Positions 13,401 to 25,400 of a stretch of DNA of 64,000 nucleotides are shown piece by piece; positions within the stretch are counted from its first letter, which is position 1, and each line of letters starts with the position of its first letter. Source of the stretch: Oasisia sp. SBJ-2009 (taxonomy: Eukaryota > Annelida > Polychaeta > Sabellida > Siboglinidae). The notes beneath the pieces were generated by a model that saw nothing but the letters and a program-made list of their open reading frames with translations, was not told where the DNA came from and did not search any database. The translations under genes and the position numbers were made by a program. The stretch is from NCBI GenBank assembly GCA_964017155.1, contig OZ024857.1:8677190-8741189 (forward strand), read 5' to 3'.

Positions 13401-16400
13401 AGCCTGAAATATCGCGATGACTGGCTAAATGCTAGTATCACGTCTCGTGTGTTAGTGTTACTGTTACTGAATGAATCAGTAAGTCTACATACAGGAAGGC
13501 TGCATTGACAACACGTGTGTGTGTGCTACTATGTCAATATGCAGGTTGCCTATTCATAGTGTACACACTGGCTAAGCCAACTCCTATCATAGATTTCCGT
13601 CCGTTGACACGCCGGCGATAGAGCTAATATATCGGCCGTAGAAAGACGTCAGAGGATGTTTTCATGCACACAAAACCCTTCCAGGTGGAGAGGTATGATT
13701 GATGACCACCTGTATTGTGGGCAGGACAGCACCTACTGTGATGTACTCGTTATGGTTGATTGGGGACAGGTGTCTTCGGTGACAGGTAGACACAGGTAGA
13801 CACAGGTAGACACAGGCAGACACAGGTAGACACAGGTAGACACAGGTAGACACAAGTAGACACATGTAGACACATGTAGACACATGTAGACACAGGTAGA
13901 CAGAACTAGACACAGGTAGACACAGGTAGACACAGGTAGACACATGTAGACACAGGTAGACACAGGTAGACACATGTAGACACAGGTAGATACAGGTAGA
14001 TACAGGTAGACACAGGTAGACACACCCAAGTCGTTTCTCTATCCAGGCAACTTCTGCTGCCTTTGCCATTAAAATACTGTGCTTCCTCGCCAGGTTTAAC
14101 ACAGGACAAATCTGTTTTATGTATAGTTGGTTTAATAAAACATGCTGCTTTGTTTCAATGGTTGAAACAACTGATTTATATCGGCATCTTGCCAAAGTTA
14201 ATCACTGGGCTGACATTTAGCCTTCAAGCCTTTATACTTATCCGTGACACGTTCTAAAACAAGGAAGGAAACTCATTAACATCAACAATGTGCAAAATCA
14301 TGAAGTTTATATTCATTAATCAAGTTGGATTCAACATAAAATAAGTTAATCATGATGAGTTCCTCAAACTATGAGGAAAAACTTGAACAATAGAAGTGAT
14401 TTTGCATTATTGTATGATTTGACATACTTTGGAGCAAATATATGTCGATGAGTGTGACGTTTCAACTCATCAGTCATCAGCTATGGGCATTGTACACGTA
14501 CTGGTGTCACGTGTGTTGGCTCAGATTTTTGTGCGATAATTTAGCATTGTTATATTTTGCTTTTTATAAGATTTAAAAACAGCCAGGACACTGAAGTTAG
14601 CCTTCATAATTGATTTCAACTGACATATTTATGAATTTATAACAGAGATTTCTCGGACAAATTTCAGGTTAAAGCACACACATGTTGACAACTGCACGTG
14701 TTTTATGCAAAATGTTTGGTGATCTTTGGTGCACTTCAGAGCATTGGTTACTGGCGATTTAGACGGTGGGTATATCACTATATGGACTCTGCCAGAGTGT
14801 TTGAATTAGATCTCATGAAAATTGCTGAATTATACATGATAGGTCATGATTATACATGATAGATCATGATTACACATGATCGATCATACCTGTACACTAT
14901 CAAGAATCAACAGTTAATATTAGCATTCCTGCCGGCTGCAGATTAGCAGTCGTGATTAAGACGTACACTTGAGGTGAAATCAATGCGGCAACATCGATTG
15001 ATCTATGGATTTTCACTACAGATATTGCTGGAACGAAGGCGGCTGGTTCCACACATGACCGCACGCATGAACACGTGCGCTCATGCATGCACGTATCCTG
15101 ACACAGCGAATGCAGTGAACTTGCACCAGCGATGAACAGGACTGCTTCTTTTAAGTTGCCGTCTCGCAGAGAGGAATAACACATGACATAGCCTGTCATA
15201 TGGGCGTGACACTGACAATGGACATCATTTGTCAGACCACACGGTCTGAAATCACTCAACCATGTCCTTTTCAGAAACAAGAAAACCTACGATGAGCACA
15301 ACAATTATTTTGTACACATTCAACTCCATCGTGAGTGACAGCAATTTCACTGGCTGACCATTGTCCACCTCAACCACAGTGACCACCACTGTCCACCCTT
15401 CCTGCCCCCCTCGGGAGATTTTGGTTCTATTCAGCAGAGTTCCTACAGAATGTTGTGGTCACGCTTGAGCGACCTCCAAAGACTTGCTGTAGTTACAGAA
15501 GTAGGACATCAGAGACTCGGAGGTGAGATCACATTTGAGGATAGAACAGACAAGGCACTGTCTGTGATGATATCTTGCTGTATCTGTGGGGTCATCTAGT
15601 GTCAAACCAGGGGCAAAACACAGAGTGTCAAACCAGGGCTAAAACACAGGCCTGCTTCCTGTCTCTTCAACCAATACGTGTGTTCTGTCTGTACCTTTAA
15701 GCTATGTCGTTCATTCTGCATTTATCAACATTTACTGTTAAGTTCTCAGTAGTATTATTCACAATAGTTCACATGAGAATAAACATGCTAGTATATGCCA
15801 TCAGGCTCCAACCAAAATAATGTTCGCAATTTTAGTGTTTTGTTAATGAAATTGTCATGATGTAAGCCAAATATTTAAATACAAAACATCCGTTTAGCAT
15901 TGACAACAATGCAGCTGGTGGTTAGGCTAACTGCAAAGGCCTTCTATGTTCAACACATTAAAGGCAAGTTCTTATATATAGTCATATAGCACAACAGACA
16001 GATTTATTTTATTTGAACACCATCTCAACTTCTCTGGGAAGGATTCAGCCACACTGGAATTAATGAGCAAGACTGAATGAACTTACCCAACATTTGACAT
16101 CACACCACCACATTCGGACCCGGATTCTCTTAATCAAGGGACCAAATCTCTAGCCATTGCACCAACTACATATTTGACATATTAACATTTTCCCCATATT
16201 CAGCACTTATAACCATTTCAACAAACTTCCTTGTATTAATAATTACCCGTATAACAGATTCTGGGAAGTTACAGTCAGTGAAATGATAATGACACATTTA
16301 CACCCACCAATGGCCCAATATACCAAGGATAGGTGTCAGTAGTTTGCAAACCATCTCCAACATGTAAAAACCCATGTCAACTTAGCATGTAAATAACTCT

Positions 16401-19400
16401 ACATGACTACATTACTTCAGGCACAATACCTTATTGGGTCTACAGACCGTTTTTATTAGGGCGACATATAATATAATACCCTAGGGGCATGACATTACTC
16501 CAAGATGCCCTGACAGATATGATGTAACTTAAGATTTCAACATAACCTTTTATAACATAACATTTCTTGTGTGGACATTCATATGTTTGTGCCAACTGAG
16601 TAAACACACCTTACACTGCATGACTGAATCAGTACAATGCACAGGAAGTAATAAACGTTATATCCTGTTATGTCATGTGGCATGGCTGCATGAACTTGCT
16701 TCCAGTTCCATAGTCCTATCATAATGTGTTGGTAAAGGGTGTTGACACTTATTATCCAACATTCCCATCAGAAATGCCCCTGGCATGTATATCAATCAGC
16801 AATTGTGACATTTATTTTGTAAATATGGCCAGCTAGGAACTGTTTTTAAAACTAAATTAAGGTCTTCAGGAAAACCCATCACTAAACAGAATGTATGTAC
16901 CCAGTGACATTTTCACAATGCAAAATACATTACAAATTATCTCCTGAGACACTATTTCCATGATACACTGGTAATGATGTCCTGTCCTGGGGGTGACAGT
17001 TTTCAGAATCAGTATTTAAGGACCAAAACATATTTAAATTTTAAAGAGAAAATTTGGTTTATGAGCTCAAAAGAATCTGTTCAACTGTCAGTGAAACTGG
17101 ACTCTAGCTTTATTTACTACAGCTTGTGTTGATTCCTTCTGTCTGGAAGGTGCTGGGATTTGAAGGCACCCCCCCTGTCCACAAATGCAAATAAAGTGTT
17201 CCTGATAGCCACTAATCACAATGTGATCATCTGGTGTCGGCTGTAAGAGATGAATGGTTGAATTACAGTCTTATCCAGTGGAAATGCAAATGGACACCAT
17301 CATAAGTACTAACTAGATACTGGCTAGAGATGGGAAGTAGCATGTTTGTAATATTGAAGATATATGTACACAAACACACATGTATGCATGCAATGCCACA
17401 CATGCATACACGCACGCATGAATGCACACATTGTCTAAGATTCAAGTTAATAAAATAGTATAGAATAATAATGCTACTAAAACATGAATTTCAAACCAGA
17501 TGTGACTAACAACTAAGTCAAAACCCACCAACAGGCTGATCATTTAGCTATTTCATGTGCTGGTGTTCACATGATATGTGTAACTGTTCATCATGTTTCA
17601 CTTGTTATAACAGGTGTGTGAATTATTGATTGAGGCACGATTGCTACCTGTGGGGCTGTGACTACACATGTGTGTTAAGTTCAACCAACCTGTGCCAACA
17701 CATACAGTGTGTGCTGTGTCAACACTGAAGGTGGACACACTAAATGTATTTGTGGTTACCCACACTCATGATTGTACCACGCAGACCAGATACTCGTAAT
17801 ACAGCTCGAAAGAAAAAAAACATAAAAATAGCACATTTGACAGTTTGTGTAAGGCCAAAATTGAGCTACTGCTCAACAGTGATCAGTAATCCTAATTTGT
17901 TCTCATATAAGGTCGACAGAAAAACACCTATAAAATTATATTAGAATCCTTTCCCCAAGGTTCCTAGCAATGGGAATGTAGAACACACAGGGTCTGTGCA
18001 TTCTGTGATCTAGGCCAATTGTAGCAGTCAATAATACACAGAAACGATCCCAATTCAACATCTCAAGTCAACACATCCAGTTTCAAATCAAGTTTATATA
18101 TGTTTTTAGTATTCCGAGCAAAAATCACTGGATATGTTTGACGTAAATACATATGGCGGAGAACATATCTTAAACTACTTGTTGTTTTCAAAACAGCGCT
18201 AATGTGGCAATTCACTTGGCAATGCAGTAGTGTTTCCCCTGCTATTGTAATCTTATACTGAGAGTGATGGACCACCTCATTTTTTGCTAAGCCACCTTGC
18301 CTGAAATATGCTAAAATTGCCACTTTGTGGCTAATAGCATTTCCTGTGTCTTTACTGACTATTTACAAGTATTGCTACAACCATTTTACATGTTAATTTG
18401 TAGATGTATTCCTTTCCACACTATTAATACTAAATCGCAGGGAAATGGTTCAAATGCACTTCAAAACACACCATTTTAAAACTAGTTTTAAAATAGTTCC
18501 GGGGGCATGCCTTCAAGTAGCTTGTCACTCAGCTCACCCTACCACCTCACGCTATCTCACCGGACCACCCCACCCTACCCTACTGACTCACTCAACTCAC
18601 CCTACCACCTCACTCAATTCACCCTTCCACCTCACTCAACTCACCCTACCACCTCACTCAACTCACCCTTCCACCTCACTCAACTCACCCTAACACCTCA
18701 CTCAACTCACCCTACCACCTCACTCAACTCACCCTACCACCTCACTCAACTCACCCTACCACCTCACTCAACTCACCCTACCATCTCACTCAACTCACCC
18801 TACCATCTCACTCAACTCACCCTACCACCTCACTCAACTCACCCTACCATCTCACTCAACTCACCCTACCATCTCACTCAACTCACCCTACCATCTCACT
18901 CAACTCACCCTACCATCTCACTCAACTCACCCTACCACCTCACTCAACTCACCCTACCATCTCACTCAACTCACCCTACCATCTCACTCAACTCACCCTA
19001 CCATCTCACTCAACTCACCCTACCACCTCACTCAACTCACCCTACCACCTCACTCAACTCACCCTACCATCTCACTCAACTCACCCTACCATCTCACTCA
19101 ACTCACCCTACCATCTCACTCAACTCAACCTACCACCTCACTCAACTCACCCTACCACCTCACTCAACTCACCCTAACTCAATTCACCCTACCGCCTCAC
19201 TCAACTCACCCTACCATCTCACTCAACTCACCCTACCACCTCACTCAACTCACCCTTCCATCTCACTCAACTCACCCTACCACCTCACTCAACTCACCCT
19301 ACCACCTCACTCAATTCACCCTACCATCTCACTCAACTCACCCTACCACCTCACTCAACTCACCCTAACACCTCACTCAATTCACCCTACCGCCTCACTC

Positions 19401-22400
19401 AACTCACACTACCACCTCACTCAATTCACCCTTCCACCTCACTCAATTCACCCTTCCACCTCACTCAATTCACCATACCACCTGACCCATCATTTTACCC
19501 TGGGGAAACGCTACAATGTACTGACTTTTATGTTTGATTTCTATGGATGCAACTGACAAGGCAATGGTCAAATCTCACACTGTCAAGCTCCTGTCTGACA
19601 GCACAAGTAAGTATATAAATCACCCCACCCCCTCAGTGTCTGACCGATCACTGCCCATTGTACCTTAAGTGTAAGGTAGATCTCCACAAGACCACAACGT
19701 CAGTGTTAGCCTTTATACTGGACACACTGCTGGCCAAAATATAACACAACCAGAGTCTTGATAACCTCTGCTTTATCTAAATATTTTGTTTACATGATTA
19801 TGATATAGCCATATGGGGTATTATATTTATAAATTCTGAATGTCAACGGAACGTTTATTTATACTTTGCAGAAGTCTGAAGACTTACGTACATTAAAATT
19901 TTAATGGACATGTCAAATGCACAGCCAAAAACATGATTTACTTCTGTCCCCCCCCCCCCACCCAAGAGGGTACTGAGTATGCAGTATACATTGTATGCAG
20001 TAGAGCAGACATATGGTTGTGTCATAATAAACATGTGACATTAAGGCCCTGCCTTGTGTTGCCTTCAGACAGACAAGTGTCATTTAGGCACACACAGGAG
20101 CAGGATGTCATTGTGACAGCGTGTTTATGTTGTAATATAGAAACACTCAGGGCCCATTGGCGTCCATGTTTAAGCAGAGGCATGTCAAAAGTCATACATC
20201 TGGTGTGACTCTCACACAAAGGTGGGTCATACAACACCGTCACGCCCCGCTAAACAGATGGCAACTGACTGTGCACACCTTCAGAATGCAGAACTTTGCT
20301 TCAAGGCTTCAACTCCAAAACCAATTGCTTCCAAGGTTAGCACAGTGTAGGCATTGCTTAGTTGGGTGAAACTGAAACTATATAATTTTCACCATTTAAT
20401 TGCCTATGTCCTAAATAAATACCTTATATAGTTTTAAGACCCCGTTGACATCAACAAATTTAGAAGTTACACTTTATGTCTATTTTAAGCATGTTTGATA
20501 GTGCTAAAATAGGTGGTTTATCTTACTGTCTTGTTGCTACCGACAGGCAGTCAACCGTGACAGGAATTGAGATCAGTGCTTAATACAAACTCTCTTTCTA
20601 ATCTCTTGTCTAGTCCAGAATATCTTCCTCTATTTTTGGTGATAAAGGTCAGAGGTAAGTTTTGTTAAGCTTTACATGGACAGTTCACCATGAATATGAA
20701 CCACATATACGGTCGAGTGTATCCATGTTAATTCAACAGTAAATAACCACTGGTCACTAATCAGCCAATAGAACAGTCTCTGACCTACTTGTTTTGCTGA
20801 ATCATTACTGCTGTTTCCTTTACGTGGCTTGAATGTAAATCTTCCAGGTATCGCCATCAATAAGAAAAAACTTCAAGTGTGTCAAAATCCTTGCTACACG
20901 TGTAATCAATCTTAGCAGTAGTGACTTGGTATCTGATAGTGATATATCAGTTTACAAAATCAAGTTGTAAACTGGTGAATGAGGACACTACAATGCTGAT
21001 CTACTTACATTCTGAGGTTTACGAGAGGATATGTTATATGAATGGCTAAAGTTTCCAATTGTGGAATCCAGTTGGACTGTCAGAAAACAACAGTTAACCT
21101 GGTCACAAAAACACAGTACGACAGTCACATCAAGATACTTATTTGACCAGTCATTATTTCCACAAGTTCTGCCTTTAAGCAGGTTTAAAAACAAGATATA
21201 GTGATTGTAGCTGTGTGTCTATACCACAGTACTACAGTGGACCCTTTCTGTTTAAGTCACCTACCCAGGGTAGTTAATATAGCTAAGTAGTTCTAAGTAC
21301 TTAGAAGTAGCACCTTATAATTATGTTCACCCAATGACAGTTATTAAGTTATTTCCATAACAGTAAACTAAGAAAATAATCCTGCTAATGGGGTCACCCA
21401 TCTAATAAGGTCACTTCTGCCCAATCTCAAAGTTGGCCTTCATAGGGCGGTTCTACCATTCATATGCATTTTAACTTGGAGAATAGAGAGTTGCAGACTA
21501 CAAAACGGTGATGACGTAATTTAATTTTGCAGAGGCAATCAATGCAAGGGAGACACACAGGACCTAACAGTCCTGAGCCAATTGCTGGGACACTTGAAGG
21601 GGCATGGGGGGGGCCCACCCACCCACCCCAGATGTTCAACACAGCTGCCACAATCTGCAAATCAAAGCAGGTTATCTGTGCATCCTTTTGTCAAATGACA
21701 GCTAAACACGACTGAATATCTCTTCTGTGCCACCCACTCCAGATCAGTCACCTACGGGGGGGCATTGTTGTGGGTTGCTATTGGCAACCGGATTACTATG
21801 TTTATTAATACAAAAGAGCGGCATTATGAAAAATACAATAATTTTATAATTATATTCGCCATGTTTTCAAATAATTTTTGCTCATTTGTTTTGCCAATTA
21901 TAATTTTACAAAGTATTAGTTCAGTGTACTAGAAATAATAACTAGATCACAAATGTTTTCCTGGTACTAGCTGATAGTATTACAAACATAACAAATATTG
22001 TGATACATTAATAGTATGACATACTGTTAAACCCAGCTGTGATGACAGCCATAAATACATCCACTTAGACTTAGTTGTAATCAACTGCTTCATATCCAAT
22101 GTCACAGTTACAAACATGGTTTTCTATTGATTTTCACAGGTGGACACAAATTACCGTGGACCCACCCGAAAGATGTATACAAAGTGTTTGTTGTCACTAT
22201 GCCAGAGACCTGATTAGGCGCATCTCCTAGTATCATCCAAGTCCTGTCTTCCTATTGACTCAACAGTCTCAGTGGTGCTTCAACTGAACGCCCAATCTAA
22301 ATTTATCACTCCTCTGCATCAGCTTGCAGATAATCCATATATTATTAACCGTGACATTTACATAAAACTTAATTATCACCTGCACACACTTGATTAATTC

Positions 22401-25400
22401 AAAGAGGTTGTATTAAACCCCCCCAGAGTCTTTGATGTTTTGGCCTGCGTTGGTGGATACAAATAAAATGAAGTGGTCATGTCAGCCACGGCTTGGTCAT
22501 AATCGCATGGTCACGATCGCAGTCATGATCATAACTGTTTCACCTGGCGTGACCCAGATTCTGGTGTTTATTGCTGGTGGTTATAGCCCTGAGGGTGATC
22601 AGAATTTACAAGGCAAAGTACAGTTACAACCAGCAGACGATCTGAATGTAGACTTTCATCAGGATGTTATATATATAAGTCATATCAAGTCTACATCAGT
22701 AACTGATTCTGTTCTGTTCTCCATACTTGCTGTTAGACCAGATAGGACTAGGAGCATTGGTCTGTTGAATCTTCACTACAGAGCTTTGCAGGTATCTAGT
22801 AATAAGTAATATATCTTTAACTTGTAATAACGTATTCTGACATCAATTCTATAATCGGTTCTGCTGCTCAATAAAATTGCTGGTGACAAAATCAATTCAA
22901 CTATTATTATTTATCAAAGGGCCTTCACGTGGAATTGGAAATAAATACCTGAAGAACCACAACAAATGAGACGACTGGTATGGAACTGAAACTGAAACAG
23001 TGACCTACCAAAAGGGGGGTACAGATATATGGTAGAGCCCTACCAAACTACACAGACGATATTGTTCAAAGACAACAGTACTGTTTGCCTGCGATGACCT
23101 TGCCAGCACCACCTCTGTCCCAGTTCATGGAAGCAGCAATGAATGTCAATGATGCAACCTTTTTGCCAGCATTGTCTAGCCAGGCCCAGATGTAATGGTG
23201 ATCAATAAACACAACATCATCTCACAATCAGAGCCAGATGGCCTGGCAACTGTCGATGAGTCATGTCGACAGACGGGGCATCGATGCTACGGGGGAAAAA
23301 ACTATGCTAATTACACATGTATTGAGGTGACGTTTTGTAGTGAATGCACTTACAATGCAGGTGTATTCCTTGTCGATATTTGTTTCTCACATGGACCCAT
23401 TACTTGTGTGATAGTTTCCATGTGTATGAGAAATATTCATTATTCCTGCTTACAACAGAGTTGATCCAGTTTATAAATATTCCAATGCATGGTGGGGAAA
23501 ATATCCGGTGGAATGCATACAGAACGGATGGAAATATTGCAAGAGGGTGAGATAAAGTTATAAATACAGTCCTAGGCACAAGATCCTCAATTAGGTGGCA
23601 ATACTTCAAATTCGAGGTTATATAAAATATGATCGACTGGGGTAATGGCTTAATGTCATCTTTATAATTATACTCAACCAATGCATCAAACTGTCAACAA
23701 GGGTGATAAATATTTTTTTAATAAACAGTTGACAGAGATTTTTTTGGACAGTTATACAGTTTTTTGTGTTCTAGCGAGTTATTTTAACTTTGACATAAAA
23801 ATCAAGTGTGGTGGATAAGAACCACACGTGATGCCAGGATTATTGAGGCACCTCAAGTGTGTATGTAGAAGGAGATAATAAATAGTAACTAAACCTCCCA
23901 CAAGACATGAGTGTATCGGGCATCTATATGACCTGAGAGTAGCGAGATAACATCTTTCTTGTAATCTGTGTAGTCAATAACTAGTTAATAAACCACTTCA
24001 CCGACCTCAAGTGTCCACTATCTACACCTGTATACTGGTCATTATTGCTGGACCAGCAGTGAGAGCTGTTACTGCCGGGCCAGTACAGGACTGGTGTCTG
24101 TCAGTGCTCAGGTGAACATCACGAGTTATGGGCCTGTTATAACATCATAACATCAACCATGTTCACTGTACCTGGTGGCTGAGTCCATTCACTCACTACA
24201 CCTGTCCATACCTGTCTCACACACCTGTAATCATCGGATGATCCAGCCCTTTATGCAGGATCAAAGTGTTGCCAGGCCCACAATCCTGATAGATGTGTAT
24301 GTGTGTCCTAACTTGGGTATAACTGACAAAATTGGTAGATGTGTGTGTCCTGATTTGGGCATAACTGACAAAATTAATAGCATCCTCTAGACCTCTACCT
24401 ACCAGTACAAGGTAGTAGCAGAAACTAGGCACTCCCTGGGGTGAGGGCTAGCCTCAAAATGACAATGGGTTTATGTCTTGCAAGTTTAAACATTACCTGG
24501 CCCTGCTGTTTTATAATAACCATGTCAGAGGATGGACAGCCCTGTCAGCTCAAATTTCTGCCTACAGGTCCAAACTGATATCAGACCCTCCAAATGACAG
24601 GTGCATGGATGAGTGACTTGATAAAGCTATGGGATGATCCCATCTAAATATGGTTCCTTCACCAACTCAACTACATAGTTCTGGGCTTCTGGTGCTCTTC
24701 CCAAGGTTTCTATCCAAACCCTGAATTCAACCATTCCTAGAACTACTTCATAGGCTACCCTTGATTAGCTGGTAAATAGAGCCTACTGACTGACACACCC
24801 AGCATGTTATCTGTAGCATTTGCATTGGCAATAAGTCTCACAGCAGTGAATCTTGTGGATCTGGCTAACTAATGGCACATAAAGATTGTGCTATCATTCT
24901 AGGAAAGAAATAAGTGTGGAGGTTCTGGGGAGAGCCAGGGGAGAGTAACCCTACAGACGTGTTGAGTGGTACCTTAGATGACACTGCCAGACAGTACTTA
25001 GACCTGTAGCTGAACTGCTGAACCGACGTTGTATTACTTATAAGACAATATCGAGTAGATCTATACTACTGGGCACATGTGATGTGACTGTGCACAGCTA
25101 AAGCTTGCATCAACAGGAATCAAAGACTCACATTTGAGTTGTGACACTTTGGACTACAGGGACAATGCAGTTAGCAACGTTCGACGTCCTACATGTTTGC
25201 CAAGTACACAATAATGTTGCACGGATGTTTTCAAAGTAATTTTGAAGCTGCTATCGGCATTGTTGATGATACTCAGATTTAGTTTTAGTTAACGGTGCAT
25301 CGACTATTCAGAACATGACCACAGTTATAAACTTGTGACGAGATAACTTGAAACAATCTCTGTACTTCTCCACACTGCAGTGGTCCATGCAGACATTCAA

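Noticed and set aside
18507..19556. 349-codon plus-strand ORF ([19 protein letters not shown] repeats)
   Set aside because: It lies wholly on the 22-bp minisatellite, has no family match, and the period is not a multiple of three.
22432..22809. 125-codon plus ORF in KIF21 intron 1
   Set aside because: No recognisable domain, no convincing splice or promoter context; length is possible by chance in 64 kb.
23195..23464. 89-codon Cys-containing ORF
   Set aside because: The cysteine pattern fits no known domain that I recognise; no signal peptide or splice sites.
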